Notes: a model not told the origin generated them from the letters alone. A stretch of 64,000 nucleotides of DNA from Algoriphagus aestuariicola (GCF_017254835.1 NZ_JAFKCW010000003.1:186001-250000); one strand, 5' to 3'. Shown: positions 34,585 through 43,760, counted from the first letter of the stretch. Numbers and translations: made by a program.

Positions 34585-34670
34585 GTTTGGCGACTTTCAA
34601 AGCCTGAAATTCTAAGAAACCCTTTAAAATTCCCACACGATTCCCTTTTTCAAAATTACCCTTGCTTCAA

Positions 34671-35954
34671 TCAGGCATTTTCAGCCTCAATCTTCTTCAA
34701 TTGTGAATGAATAAACGGAACTCTCGGCGCCAAAAAATATCCTGTCAAACTGGCGATCAAGATGGGCACAAAATGCCCAAAGCCTGTCAATACACTTAGC
34801 AAAATCGTGGTACTGACTGGTGTGCGGGTAACGCAGGCATTTACAGCAGCCATACAGCTCACCCAAGTCAGGGTGGGATTAAGTCCGGGAAAAAGCTGGC
34901 AAAGTGCCAATCCCAAACACGTACCCACAAAAAACAAGGGAATGATAAAACCGCCTCTCCAACCTGAAGTTACTGTGACAGAAATAGCCAAAATCTTCAT
35001 TCCCAAGATCAGCAACAAGGTTTCCCAGGACAAATTAAGTCCGATCACTTCATTGATTTCGTGGTGGCCGAAATACCGAGTAATCGGGAATCCATATCCA
35101 ATAAGACCCAAGATCAAGCCTCCCAAGGTTGTTTTGACATAAATCGGCATCGATACCCACTCAAAGGCTTTTTTACACCCCTTCGTACAAAAGACAAATA
35201 CCCAAGCCACCGCTGATCCCAGGATCGCGACACCAAAAGCATATCCAAAATCGAAAATCCCCTCGTAGCTGTATTGGGGAAAATTCCAGGTTGGACCCAG
35301 GCCCAAATGGATAATCAAGGCAAAAACGATGTAGCTAAAACAACTCGCTACCAAGGCCGGAATCACAGCCCGGTAATATTCCAGCATGTGCTTGTGGTGT
35401 AGAATCTCCACGGCAAACAAACTTCCCCCCAAGGGAGCTCCAAACAACGCTGTAAACCCGGAAGCCATACCGGCGATGCTGTAGGTTCGGAGCTTCTCTC
35501 CTTTCAATCTAAAAATCTTCCCCAACCACGTTCCTGTCGAACCCGTCACCTGCACCAAAGGTGCTTCGGGCCCCAAACTCCCACCTGCAGCTACGCAGAT
35601 CAGGGAGGAAAGGATCATGGAAGGATTGTTTTTGGGATTAAGCTTTCCCTTGTTGAATCGAATATTGTTGACAATCAAATGGATCTCTCCAGGATCTCCG
35701 ATCCAATGAATGATCAGGCCCGCCAGCAGGCCGGCAACCGTCATCAGCGGAATCACGCTCCAGCCTTCAAATCCCTCCAAAACATGCATGAAGGATTCCA
35801 GCGTGATCCAGTAAACTCCGGCGATACTTCCCCCAATGAGGCCCAATAATGCCCAAAGCCAAAAATCCCTGCTGAACAAAAAAGGACTAAACCGAATTGG
35901 CTGATCCAGTAAATTGGCGTAGCCAATGAGTTTGCGTTTTCGCTTGATTTCCAA
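34671..35954 (-). CDS. ClC family chloride channel/transporter
   Basis: A 427-residue membrane protein. The selectivity regions are GGSLGPEAPLVQVTGSTGTWLG (GxxGPE with the gating Glu), GWRGGFIIPLFFVGTCLG (GxFxP-like), and the helix start ALFGAPLGGSLFAVEIL. It exchanges Cl- for H+ or conducts Cl-. The start is uncertain: TTG at 35954 gives the full frame, with no ATG in frame nearby. It is separated from the nitrogen-related genes by direction only, and no functional link is obvious. Confidence 0.85.
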   Translation of the reverse strand: MEIKRKRKLIGYANLLDQPIRFSPFLFSRDFWLWALLGLIGGSIAGVYWITLESFMHVLEGFEGWSVIPLMTVAGLLAGLIIHWIGDPGEIHLIVNNIRFNKGKLNPKNNPSMILSSLICVAAGGSLGPEAPLVQVTGSTGTWLGKIFRLKGEKLRTYSIAGMASGFTALFGAPLGGSLFAVEILHHKHMLEYYRAVIPALVASCFSYIVFALIIHLGLGPTWNFPQYSYEGIFDFGYAFGVAILGSAVAWVFVFCTKGCKKAFEWVSMPIYVKTTLGGLILGLIGYGFPITRYFGHHEINEVIGLNLSWETLLLILGMKILAISVTVTSGWRGGFIIPLFFVGTCLGLALCQLFPGLNPTLTWVSCMAAVNACVTRTPVSTTILLSVLTGFGHFVPILIASLTGYFLAPRVPFIHSQLKKIEAENA

Positions 35955-36086
35955 AACTTCTGCAGTTGATCAAGCTGGCAAAATAAAACCAACTTATGAC
36001 CAATGTGAAGGAAAAATAGAAAAAATGAAGAAGAGGAGGCCTCTTTGCCTCAAACATCTATGCAAATGCTATGCTTCGATAAAGTA

Positions 36087-36476
36087 TCAAAGAAGTTCCA
36101 GCATCCCCATCAACTTCCCTCTAACCTCTCCTGCCAACTCCTCAATTGCAGGATTTCTAACCACCGACATCGCCGCCACAGGATCCATGATCGACACTTC
36201 ATAGTCATCTCCTCCGAGACTTCGGATCGTCACATTGCAGGGCAAGAGCGTACCAACATGCGGTTCGGCTGTCAGCACTTTATCAGCGAAAGCGGGATTG
36301 CATGCACCAAGTATCAGGAAAGGAGGATAATCCTTGTACAGCTTTTTCTTCATGGTGGCCTGAATGTCGATTTCGGTCAGAACCCCGAAGCCTACTTCCT
36401 TGAGACCAGCTTCAACTTTGGTTCGAAGAGAGGCAATACCTTCGGATTTTAGAACTTTTGATTGATAGTAAGACAT
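36087..36476 (-). CDS. DUF302 family protein
   Basis: A 129-residue cytoplasmic protein with the DUF302 pattern: ASLRTKVEAGLKEVGFGVLTEIDIQATMKKKL, YPPFLILGACNPAFADKVLTAEPHVGTLLPCNVTI (in parts). The conserved Cys and His in GACNPAFA and LLPCNV may bind a metal or a sulphur group. It starts 4 bases after the small gene upstream. Function unknown. Confidence 0.85.
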   Translation of the reverse strand: MSYYQSKVLKSEGIASLRTKVEAGLKEVGFGVLTEIDIQATMKKKLYKDYPPFLILGACNPAFADKVLTAEPHVGTLLPCNVTIRSLGGDDYEVSIMDPVAAMSVVRNPAIEELAGEVRGKLMGMLELL

Positions 36477-36480
36477 GAGC

Positions 36481-36681
36481 TTAACCGTTTAAGTGATAGG
36501 TTTCAGATTCTTCGAAAGACGGAGTAGTTTTGCGCGCTTCCTGATGCTTTTCCCGGGGCTTGAAATCAAGAATATTAGAGACCACAAGCTTTACCTGCTC
36601 TTTCCAATCTCCGAGGCGCAGTTTAGTGGTCTCTTTGGTCTGATAGATTGTTTGCCAATGTTTTTCCAGGGTGGATTCCAT
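36481..36681 (-). CDS. Small helical protein, function unknown
   Basis: The ATG at 36681 gives 66 residues (a GTG at 36696 would add five). The sequence MESTLEKHWQTIYQTKETT is strongly charged and helical; the tail is rich in Glu and Lys. No motif is recognised. It is directly upstream of the DUF302 gene with a 4-base gap, and probably in one operon. Confidence 0.5.
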   Translation of the reverse strand: MESTLEKHWQTIYQTKETTKLRLGDWKEQVKLVVSNILDFKPREKHQEARKTTPSFEESETYHLNG

Positions 36682-36766
36682 CTCTTTTTTAAGCACATGC
36701 GAAGTTGCCCCTTGGATCGCAATTTTTCAGTGACTTATATTACATGAACGCATATTAATAGGAAAA

Positions 36767-37468
36767 TCAGGTTCTCCAGACTGACTGTTCCAAAACAAAA
36801 TCAGGTTTGCGAGTCTGTGTCAAATCGCCAAGAGTCTCTTTGTCCCCACGGAAGAGCTGCAGGTAAAACGTGCCGGAAAACCCTTTTTCCCTGAGCCATT
36901 TCTCCATTTCATCCAGTTCCTGATAGTTCAAAAGATCCGGGTGAACCGTGGTCCGGACCTCAAACCGAACCGAAGATCCGAGTAGGATTTTCAGTGATTT
37001 CTCGAATGGTTTGAAAAGATGGGATCGGGTGATTTTCCAGTAATTCCCCGGCATTCCCTTGAAGTCCAAAGCGGCAAAATCCACAAGATTTTCCTGAATC
37101 AGAGTTTCCAAGACATCAGGACGGCTCCCGTTGGTATCGATTTTCACTTCAAAACCCATCCTTTTCACTTCTCGGGCAAAGGGAATGATCTGCGGGTGAA
37201 TCGTGCACTCCCCACCACTAAAAACCACCCCATCCAACATGCCAATCCGGGTAAGCAAAAACTCCCGCACATCGTCCCAACTCAGTTTACCCTTCCCCAG
37301 TACAATCTCTGGATTATAGCAATACGTACAACGCATGTTGCACCCCGCAAACCAGAGGATGCAGGCCATGCGATCCGGGAAATCCAGCAAAGTAAAAGGG
37401 GAGATACTGAACACAGGCCTCCCCTTTTCCAGGCTACTCGACGAAGTGTTGGCGCTGCTTGTGTTCAC
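36767..37468 (-). CDS. nrdG: Anaerobic ribonucleotide reductase activating protein NrdG
   Basis: A 233-residue radical SAM enzyme: FTLLDFPDRMACILWFAGCNMRCTYCYNPEI holds the CxxxCxxC cluster motif, and FSGGECTIHP is the SAM-binding GGE. It makes the glycyl radical in NrdD. The start appears to be GTG at 37468, 35 bases inside the small glycyl-radical ORF, which suggests coupled translation of the three reading frames. Confidence 0.9.
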   Translation of the reverse strand: MNTSSANTSSSSLEKGRPVFSISPFTLLDFPDRMACILWFAGCNMRCTYCYNPEIVLGKGKLSWDDVREFLLTRIGMLDGVVFSGGECTIHPQIIPFAREVKRMGFEVKIDTNGSRPDVLETLIQENLVDFAALDFKGMPGNYWKITRSHLFKPFEKSLKILLGSSVRFEVRTTVHPDLLNYQELDEMEKWLREKGFSGTFYLQLFRGDKETLGDLTQTRKPDFVLEQSVWRT

Positions 37469-37595
37469 CTTTTTTTCCGATGTTGAAGCTTTCGACTGGG
37501 CGATGGTAACCCATCACGCGGGTGTACACCAGGCATTTGGTGCGTTTTTCCTGATTCAATTCAAGAAGTGGCTTGGGTTCAAGAGTTGTTTGCAT
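37434..37595 (-). CDS. Glycyl-radical C-terminal piece of anaerobic ribonucleotide reductase, encoded separately
   Basis: A 53-residue ORF. The part CLVYTRVMGYHRPVESFN and the following IGKKGEHKQR are the C-terminal radical loop of NrdD (the radical Gly is that in RVMGY). In other NrdD proteins this follows the Cys zinc site in one chain. Here NrdD stops at 37579, and this ORF starts at 37595 in the +1 frame, overlapping by 17 bases. Either it is a separate subunit or it is joined by programmed +1 frameshifting. Without it the main chain has no radical glycine. Confidence 0.8.
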   Translation of the reverse strand: MQTTLEPKPLLELNQEKRTKCLVYTRVMGYHRPVESFNIGKKGEHKQRQHFVE

Positions 37596-39699
37596 AATTG
37601 GATGGATTTTGGTTTAAGTCATTCAAAAGGGCTTCGTCACATTGTGGACAGTATTCATGCTCTCCGTTGAGGTAGCCGTGAACCGGGCAGATGCTGAAAA
37701 CCGGGGTAACCGTGATGTAGGGCAGTTTAAAATTGGAAAGGACTTTTTTGACGAGTCGGCGGCAGGCCTCGGGCGAAGAGATTTTCTCCCGCATGTAGAG
37801 GTGAAGTACTGTCCCTCCGGTGTATTTGCACTGCAAGTCATCCTGCAGCATCAGGGCTTCAAAAGGATCATCGGTATGATCCACGGGAATCTGGGAACTG
37901 TTGGTGTAGTAGATGTTTTCGCCCATCCCAGCCTGGATAATATCAGGGAAGCGTTTCTTGTCTTCCTTGGCAAAACGATAAGTCGTGCCTTCCGCCGGAG
38001 TAGCTTCCAAATTGTAGAGATTACCGGTTTCCTCCTGAAATTCCTTCATTCTGTCCCGGATATGTTCGAGCAGCTCTGAAGTTAAATTTTGACCAAAATT
38101 CCCTGTGATATCCTCTTTTCCTCCCGTAAAATTCAGGATCATCTCATTGAGTCCATTGACTCCGATGGTGGAGAAGTGGTTTCGGAAATGCTTCAGATAG
38201 CGCTGGGTATAAGGGTAAAGGCCGCGGTCGTACATTTCCTGAATAAATCCCCGCTTCTTCTCCAGCGTAGACTTGGCCAGTTGCATCAGTTTATCCAGTC
38301 GCTCGTAGAGCCCGGCCTTATTTCCGGCAAAGAGATATCCCAGCCTCGCCATATTGATCGTGACTACGCCGATGCTTCCGGTCATTTCCGCACTGCCGAA
38401 AAGCCCATTGCCTCTTTTCAGGAGTTCGCGGAGATCCAATTGGAGTCGGCAACACATCGAGCGAACAGCATTGGGTTTATAGGCAAGGGGATTTTCGACC
38501 TTTTGGCCATTTTCGTCAAAAGTATATTGACTGCCAATAAAGTTTTGGAAATAAGAAGAGCCGATCTTGGCGGTGTTTTCAAAAAGCAGGTTGGTATTTT
38601 CTCCATACCAATCAAAATCCTCCGTAATGTTGACCGTGGGAATCGGAAAAGTAAAAGGCTGGCCGTTGGCATCCCCTTCGGTCATAATGGTATAATAGGC
38701 CCGGTTGATCAGATTCATTTCAGGCTGAAAATTCTTGTAAGTCAATTCTTCCAGTGAACTTACCCCCCGCTTATTGGCCTTTTCCATCAGCAGATCGGAA
38801 TCAATTCCGGTGAACAGATGCAGGTCATCCTTGGTGGGCATCTGGTCTTTCAGATCCTCCGGCACCACCCAATCCAGGGTTACATTGGTAAAAGGCGACT
38901 GACCCCAGCGTGCCGGGACATTGAGATTGTAGACAAAGGAGCGGATCGCTTTTTCGATTTCTTTGTAGGAAAGTTGGTCCTTGAAAACATAGGGAGCCAA
39001 ATAAGTATCAAACGAACTGAAGGCCTGTGCACCGGCCCATTCACTTTGGAGAATCCCCAGGAAATTGGCCATTTGGCCCAAGGCTTCCCGAAAATGTGAG
39101 GGCGGACGGCTTTCCACCCTACCCCGAACGCCATTGAATCCTTCATTGAGCAGGCCTCTCAAGCTCCAGCCGGCACAGTATCCCGTCAGGCAGTCCAAGT
39201 CATGGATATGCATATCCCCGTTGCGGTGGGCATAGCCTTCCTCCTTGGTATATACCCTGTCCAACCAATAGTTGGCAATGATCTTACCTGCTACGTTATT
39301 CACTAAGCCGGCATTTGAATAGGACGTATTGGCATTGGCATTGATCCGCCAGTCAGTTTGCCGGATATATTCCTCGATGGTCTGGGTGCTGTCCACGTAG
39401 GTCGTGTCCTCGTTCAATCCGGCCACATGCTCTCTTTGGAGTTTGCGGGTATGCCGATAAAGCATAAAGGACCGCATGACCTCAAAGTGTCCTGAATGAT
39501 AGAGTTCCTTTTCGATCAAGTCTTGGATTTCCTCAACTGCCCAGGTGGTTTTGGTTTCCAACTTTTGGATCACTGCATTAAAGACTTCGGAATCGTATTC
39601 TTTTTGGACACTCTGAAAGCCTTTTTTCAGAGCATCCTCGATTTTAAATGGGATAAATGGAGCATATTCTCCATTGCGTTTGATGACGTACTGGTCCAT
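37579..39699 (-). CDS. nrdD: Anaerobic ribonucleoside-triphosphate reductase, large part (lacks the radical tail)
   Basis: A 706-residue enzyme that reduces ribonucleotides without oxygen. The N-terminal ATP cone (YVIKRNGEYAPFIPFKIEDALKKGF, in parts) is followed by the catalytic barrel (HNGD..HIHDLDCLTGYCAGWSLRGLL, NTAKIGSSYFQNFIG, MCCRLQLD). It ends with a zinc site CPVHGYLNGEHEYCPQC (C671, H674, C684, C687) and stops 19 residues later. The usual glycyl radical motif is absent and lies in the next, overlapping ORF. A GAC-AATATT-GTC palindrome is about 50 bases upstream. Confidence 0.92.
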   Translation of the reverse strand: MDQYVIKRNGEYAPFIPFKIEDALKKGFQSVQKEYDSEVFNAVIQKLETKTTWAVEEIQDLIEKELYHSGHFEVMRSFMLYRHTRKLQREHVAGLNEDTTYVDSTQTIEEYIRQTDWRINANANTSYSNAGLVNNVAGKIIANYWLDRVYTKEEGYAHRNGDMHIHDLDCLTGYCAGWSLRGLLNEGFNGVRGRVESRPPSHFREALGQMANFLGILQSEWAGAQAFSSFDTYLAPYVFKDQLSYKEIEKAIRSFVYNLNVPARWGQSPFTNVTLDWVVPEDLKDQMPTKDDLHLFTGIDSDLLMEKANKRGVSSLEELTYKNFQPEMNLINRAYYTIMTEGDANGQPFTFPIPTVNITEDFDWYGENTNLLFENTAKIGSSYFQNFIGSQYTFDENGQKVENPLAYKPNAVRSMCCRLQLDLRELLKRGNGLFGSAEMTGSIGVVTINMARLGYLFAGNKAGLYERLDKLMQLAKSTLEKKRGFIQEMYDRGLYPYTQRYLKHFRNHFSTIGVNGLNEMILNFTGGKEDITGNFGQNLTSELLEHIRDRMKEFQEETGNLYNLEATPAEGTTYRFAKEDKKRFPDIIQAGMGENIYYTNSSQIPVDHTDDPFEALMLQDDLQCKYTGGTVLHLYMREKISSPEACRRLVKKVLSNFKLPYITVTPVFSICPVHGYLNGEHEYCPQCDEALLNDLNQNPSNYANNS

Positions 39700-39747
39700 A
39701 GACAGCGATGGTTAAAGACAGAATGACGAGTCAATTTTAGACAAAAG

Positions 39748-39767
39748 AAGACAATATTGTCCGTTTT
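39748..39767. promoter_or_regulatory. Perfect palindrome upstream of nrdD
   Basis: GAC-AATATT-GTC (39751-39762), flanked by AAAAGAA and CGTTTT, 52 bases before the nrdD start. It belongs to the GAY-N6-RTC class, suggesting that nrdDG is in the same regulon as the nos operon. Confidence 0.55.
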
Positions 39768-39796
39768 ATAAGGGTAATTTTGCTCACTTTCCGGCA

Positions 39797-39808
39797 TGAT
39801 CTAAATCA
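39797..39808. promoter_or_regulatory. FNR/CRP-like box between nrdD and nadA
   Basis: TGAT-CTAA-ATCA, matching the TTGAT-N4-ATCAA core of FNR-type sites at 8 of 10 positions. It lies about 100 bases before the nrdD start and about 280 before nadA. A Crp/Fnr regulator is encoded at 9383, but one match in a 370-base spacer is only suggestive. Confidence 0.35.
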
Positions 39809-39858
39809 TCCTATTTCGGGGTAAAAAACCCGCAATACAATTTCGAAATGCATCTAAT

Positions 39859-39878
39859 AAAAGATATATTTGTCCTCC
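39859..39878. promoter_or_regulatory. GAY-N6-RTC motif upstream of nadA
   Basis: AAAAGAT-ATATTT-GTCCTCC, the same spaced half sites as before the nos operon, 200 bases upstream of nadA. The rest of 39700-40079 holds no supported gene; a 109-codon frame from 39848 shows no family features. Confidence 0.45.
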
Positions 39879-40079
39879 ATTTTAAAAAACAACTTCTTAC
39901 TGAAAATGGAAAGTTGTCAACCATCAATGCAATTTTTCTGTCGGGTCACTTCACCGAAAAGGAGAGTAAAGTCTCCAAAATCCCTTATCTGCCTGCTCCT
40001 TTTGATCCCGGTTTCCAGTCATCATGGAAGGGAGTAGTTTCCAATAAAAATAAGCATATCTCAAACCTGCCACTAAGAA

Positions 40080-41021
40080 ATGTTTACCATGGATCTCAGC
40101 CCTCTGCAATCCCAACTAGTAAATCTAAAAACACAAAAAAATGCTGTGATTTTGGCTCATTACTACCAAAGACCTGAAATACAACAGATCGCAGACCATG
40201 TGGGGGACAGTCTGGAGCTCTCCCGAAAAGCCTCCGAATCCATTGCTGAAATTCTGGTTTTTTGCGGAGTTCACTTCATGGCCGAAACAGCCAAGATCCT
40301 GAATCCCAACTGCAAGGTCCTAATCCCGGATCTGGAAGCGGGTTGCTCGCTGGCTGACTCCTGTGCCGTTTTGGATTTTGTCCAAATGAGGAAAAGCCAT
40401 CCCGACCACCTGGCAGTATCCTATATCAATTGCTCTGCGGAGATCAAAGCCCACAGCGACTACATCTGCACTTCGTCCAACGCAGTGAAAATCATCAATT
40501 CTTTCCCGAGGGATCAAAAAATCATTTTTGCCCCGGACCGAAACCTTGGCGAGTACCTTATAAGGGAAACCGGTCGGGAAATGGTGCTTTGGGATGGCGC
40601 TTGCGCGGTACACGAAGCTTTTTCAGTCCAAAAATTGATAGAATTGGTGCAATCCTACCCATCGGCAAAAATCCTCGCCCACCCTGAGTCTAAATCCGAA
40701 ATCCTGAAAATTGCACATTTCACAGGGTCCACTTCAGCGATGATCCGGTACATTACAGAATCCTCCGCAGACAAATTCCTTATCGGCACAGAGGCCGGCA
40801 TCCTCCATCAGATGAAGGAATTGGCACCTGAAAAGACCCTGATTCCTATTCCAACCAAAGAAGACACCACCTGTGCCTGCAGCGAATGCGCCTATATGAA
40901 GGTAAACACCCTTCAAAAGGTCCTCCAATGCCTGGAGACAGAAAGTCCTGAAATCATCCTTGATCCCTTGGTAAGTTCCCTTGCGCTGGTTCCGATCCGA
41001 AGAATGCTCCAACTTTCCTAA
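40080..41021 (+). CDS. nadA: Quinolinate synthase NadA
   Basis: A 313-residue enzyme that condenses iminoaspartate with dihydroxyacetone phosphate to quinolinate, the first ring step of NAD synthesis. Motifs: ILAHYYQRPEIQQIADHVGDSLELS, VFCGVHFMAETAKILNP, and the cluster Cys in LEAGCSLAD, WDGACAVHEAF and CACSECAYMK. Starts at 40080 or 40089 both fit. It is followed after 2 bases by nadB. Confidence 0.94.
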   Translation: MFTMDLSPLQSQLVNLKTQKNAVILAHYYQRPEIQQIADHVGDSLELSRKASESIAEILVFCGVHFMAETAKILNPNCKVLIPDLEAGCSLADSCAVLDFVQMRKSHPDHLAVSYINCSAEIKAHSDYICTSSNAVKIINSFPRDQKIIFAPDRNLGEYLIRETGREMVLWDGACAVHEAFSVQKLIELVQSYPSAKILAHPESKSEILKIAHFTGSTSAMIRYITESSADKFLIGTEAGILHQMKELAPEKTLIPIPTKEDTTCACSECAYMKVNTLQKVLQCLETESPEIILDPLVSSLALVPIRRMLQLS

Positions 41022-41023
41022 AG

Positions 41024-42523
41024 ATGACCACAGATATTTTGATCGTAGGAAAAGGAGCAGCAGGCATGGCAACCGCACTTTACCTTGCCAAGCTCCGTCC
41101 TGAAATCCAAATCAGGCTAATGGACAAAAGCGGCGGCCTTCAAAGTGCTACAAGACTGGCTCAGGGTGGATTAGCCGCAGTACAATTACCCCATGACAGT
41201 TTTGAGGCACATGTCAAAGACACCTTGGAGGCAGGACATTACCAAAACCGACCAGAGGCGGTATGGGAAGTCATTTCAAGAGCTCCGGAAATAATAAACG
41301 ACCTCAGCAACTGGGGCGTACGATGGGATCGGGATGAGTCCGACAAACTCCACTTAGGCTTGGAGGGAGGCCATAGCTACCCAAGAATTGTACACCAGGC
41401 AGACCATAGTGGGAAAACCATCCACGAACACCTGACTTTTGAACTGGAAAAGCATAAAAACATCAACCCAATTGCGCCTGGTTTGGTCCGTGACTTATGG
41501 ATAAAAGACAGCAAATGCATAGGCGTGATTGTGTGGAGAGAGGATAGCTCCCAGGAAATATGTCTTCAGGCCAGGCATGTGATTTTGGCAACCGGGGGAT
41601 CGGGTGCGATTTTTCCACGAACCACCAATCCACCAAGCGCCACGGGAGACGGCTTGGCTATGGGAATACGGGCGGGAGTGAAAACTGCCGGACTTCATTG
41701 GATTCAGTTTCATCCTACTGTTCTTTTGAATTCCGGAGATGACCGGGCATTTCTTCTTACTGAAGCCCTGAGAGGTGCGGGAGCCTATGTGGTCAATTCT
41801 TCTGGCAGGAGGTTTTTGTTTGACTCTTTACCAAAAGGCGAATTGGCGCCGAGAGATCTCATCTGCAGCGCCATCTGGAATGAAATCACTCTGAATCCGG
41901 GCCAAATGGTCTATCTGGATTGCCGGCATTTTCCAAAGGGAAAACTTCACCGGGAATTCCCTCAAGTCAGTTCCCTCTGCAGTCAGGTCAATTTGGATCC
42001 GGAAAAAGTGCCGCTTCCCATTCTGCCAGCTGCACATTATCAATGCGGAGGTATTATCGCCGACCGATGGGGTAAAACCTCCCTTCCAGGCCTTTTTGCA
42101 ATAGGAGAAGTAGCTCACACCGGACTCCATGGCAGCAATCGGTTAGCGTCCAATTCCTTGACCGAAGCCCTCGTTTATGCAAAAAATGCCGCATCGTACC
42201 TCGCAAATCAGTCTTTGACCCAAAAACAAGAGGTCTTGGCGGAACAAATCAAACAAATTTTCTCACTTGAAATTCCTGAAGACAACTCTCCATCCTACCC
42301 TTGGAAAGACCTCCTGTTTGACCACTTTATTCGAAAAACTCCTCCCGGTTCTGCTCTTCTAAGGGATATCCGACTGAGACTCCAGATTCTGAATTTGGGT
42401 GTAAACCGGGGGATTTATTCCAGTAAGACCCTACAGGAAAGAAATCTGCTTCAGGTGTATTTAGAGCTGTTCAATTCCATGCAAGCAAGCAATCACCATG
42501 ATCTCCATTACCAAGAAAATTGA
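41024..42523 (+). CDS. nadB: L-aspartate oxidase NadB
   Basis: A 499-residue flavoenzyme that oxidises L-aspartate to iminoaspartate using O2 or fumarate. FAD-binding ILIVGKGAAGMATALYLAK at the N-terminus, then QGGLAAVQLPHDSF, HSYPRIVHQADHSGKTI, and GEVAHTGLHGSNRLASNSLTEALVYA (parts). Operon with nadA. Because it can use fumarate, it fits an anaerobic setting. It overlaps the next gene by 26 bases. Confidence 0.94.
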   Translation: MTTDILIVGKGAAGMATALYLAKLRPEIQIRLMDKSGGLQSATRLAQGGLAAVQLPHDSFEAHVKDTLEAGHYQNRPEAVWEVISRAPEIINDLSNWGVRWDRDESDKLHLGLEGGHSYPRIVHQADHSGKTIHEHLTFELEKHKNINPIAPGLVRDLWIKDSKCIGVIVWREDSSQEICLQARHVILATGGSGAIFPRTTNPPSATGDGLAMGIRAGVKTAGLHWIQFHPTVLLNSGDDRAFLLTEALRGAGAYVVNSSGRRFLFDSLPKGELAPRDLICSAIWNEITLNPGQMVYLDCRHFPKGKLHREFPQVSSLCSQVNLDPEKVPLPILPAAHYQCGGIIADRWGKTSLPGLFAIGEVAHTGLHGSNRLASNSLTEALVYAKNAASYLANQSLTQKQEVLAEQIKQIFSLEIPEDNSPSYPWKDLLFDHFIRKTPPGSALLRDIRLRLQILNLGVNRGIYSSKTLQERNLLQVYLELFNSMQASNHHDLHYQEN

Positions 42524-42917
42524 ATTCGAAGCAGCCCATCGAATCAGCAATTACCCCGGGTCCTGCAGTGAAATCCATGGACACACTTACAAACTGGAGG
42601 TCACTGTTTCGGGAGAAATCAATCGGGAAACTTTCATGGTGATGGATTTCAAAGATCTGAAGGAAATACTTCAAAAAACTGTAATCGCCAATTTTGACCA
42701 TGCTCTGATTCTTAAAAATAACAGGGAAAATCGGGCCGTTTTTTCTTCCTATTTGGGGAAAATCACCTGGATGGAATCGGAACCTACCGCAGAACAAATG
42801 CTGCTTTGGATGGTGTCTTCCATACCTCCTCACCTGCCCTCCGGAGTCTCCCTTCAGAAACTGAAATTACATGAAACTTCAGGGAGCTTTGCCACCTGGA
42901 AAAATATTACCGGATAA
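42498..42917 (+). CDS. queD: 6-carboxytetrahydropterin synthase QueD
   Basis: A 139-residue enzyme of the pyruvoyl-tetrahydropterin synthase family, which in bacteria starts queuosine biosynthesis. ITKKIEFEAAHRISNYPGSCSEIHGHTYKLEVTV carries the zinc His (AAHR and HGHTY), MVMDFKDLKE is the family block, and the catalytic Cys is in PGSCSEIHGH. EPTAEQMLLWM and LHETSGSFATW follow. It shares a transcript with nadAB. Confidence 0.9.
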   Translation: MISITKKIEFEAAHRISNYPGSCSEIHGHTYKLEVTVSGEINRETFMVMDFKDLKEILQKTVIANFDHALILKNNRENRAVFSSYLGKITWMESEPTAEQMLLWMVSSIPPHLPSGVSLQKLKLHETSGSFATWKNITG

Positions 42918-42928
42918 ATTTGTCTTTT
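42912..42928. promoter_or_regulatory. GAY-N6-RTC motif before the second RIC gene
   Basis: GGAT-AAATTT-GTCTTTT overlaps the stop of queD and lies 87 bases upstream of the second RIC gene. The core GGATAAATTTGTCTTTTA is the reverse complement of the site before the first Rrf2 gene except at the flanks. Confidence 0.5.
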
Positions 42929-43014
42929 ATTATTGATTACTTATTTTTGATCTATCAAATGAGCTTTTACTCATTTATAGGATTCAAAATGAGGATGGAT
43001 TACATCCTTGAAAC

Positions 43015-43749
43015 ATGGAAAGCATCGCCCAATTCCCGATCAGGGAAATCATTTCGAAGGATTACCGATCCGCACTGGTGTTCAGGGCATTTGGAATTGA
43101 CTTTTGCTGCATAGGAGATCTGACCCTCCAGGAGGCCTGCGTCCGAAAAAATGTGGATCCAAAAGACTTGGTTGAAAAGCTGGAAGAAGCTTTTGCCCTT
43201 CCAAATGAGGAGATCAATGATTTCCATAGCTGGCCATTAAACCGACTGGCGAATTACATAGAGACAAGATACCATAGTCCCCTCCGCGAGCGGGTTCCTG
43301 TGATTCAGAAATTTCTCAAGCGGATTGTGAAAGTTCAGGGTGCCTTTGAACCCAACCTGAAAAAAGTCAAATCCCTTTTTGATCAATCCACCGATGAACT
43401 TCTGGATCATATGCAACGCGAAGAATTGATCATTTTCCCATTTATCCGAAAAATCGACGCCGGAGGCAAAAGCAAGGATCTTCTGTTGGGACCTTCCTTT
43501 CAAAATGTGAAGGAGACTATCTTTTCCCTTATGAAAGAACATGACCAAGAGGGGGAATATCTGGAAGAAATCCGGAGTCTGACCAACAACTACAGCCCGC
43601 CCGATTATGCCTGCAACACTTATAAAGTAGCATTTGCCCTGCTCCAAGAATTTGAAATAAGCATGCATCAGCACATTCATCTGGAACGGGACATTCTTTT
43701 TCCCGGCGCAATCCAACTGGAAATCCAAGGATCCATAAACAGGAATTAA
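43015..43749 (+). CDS. Iron-sulphur cluster repair di-iron protein (RIC/ScdA), second copy
   Basis: A 244-residue paralogue of the RIC at 27929: FRAFGIDFCCIGD in the N-terminal ScdA domain, with hemerythrin ligands in ETRYHSPLRERVP, HMQREELIIFPFI, KEHDQEGEYL and HQHIHLERDILFP. It is followed after 11 bases by the NnrS-like gene. Two RIC proteins in one window point to strong NO exposure. Confidence 0.92.
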   Translation: MESIAQFPIREIISKDYRSALVFRAFGIDFCCIGDLTLQEACVRKNVDPKDLVEKLEEAFALPNEEINDFHSWPLNRLANYIETRYHSPLRERVPVIQKFLKRIVKVQGAFEPNLKKVKSLFDQSTDELLDHMQREELIIFPFIRKIDAGGKSKDLLLGPSFQNVKETIFSLMKEHDQEGEYLEEIRSLTNNYSPPDYACNTYKVAFALLQEFEISMHQHIHLERDILFPGAIQLEIQGSINRN

Positions 43750-43760
43750 ATCAAAATCCA

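Noticed and set aside
39848-40177. A 109-codon frame before nadA
   Set aside because: It overlaps the nadA start in another frame, and starts inside the regulatory region; no family features.
42947-42958. TTGATCTATCAA palindrome before the second RIC gene as an FNR site
   Set aside because: The spacer between the half sites is 2 instead of 4 bases, so it does not fit an FNR box.
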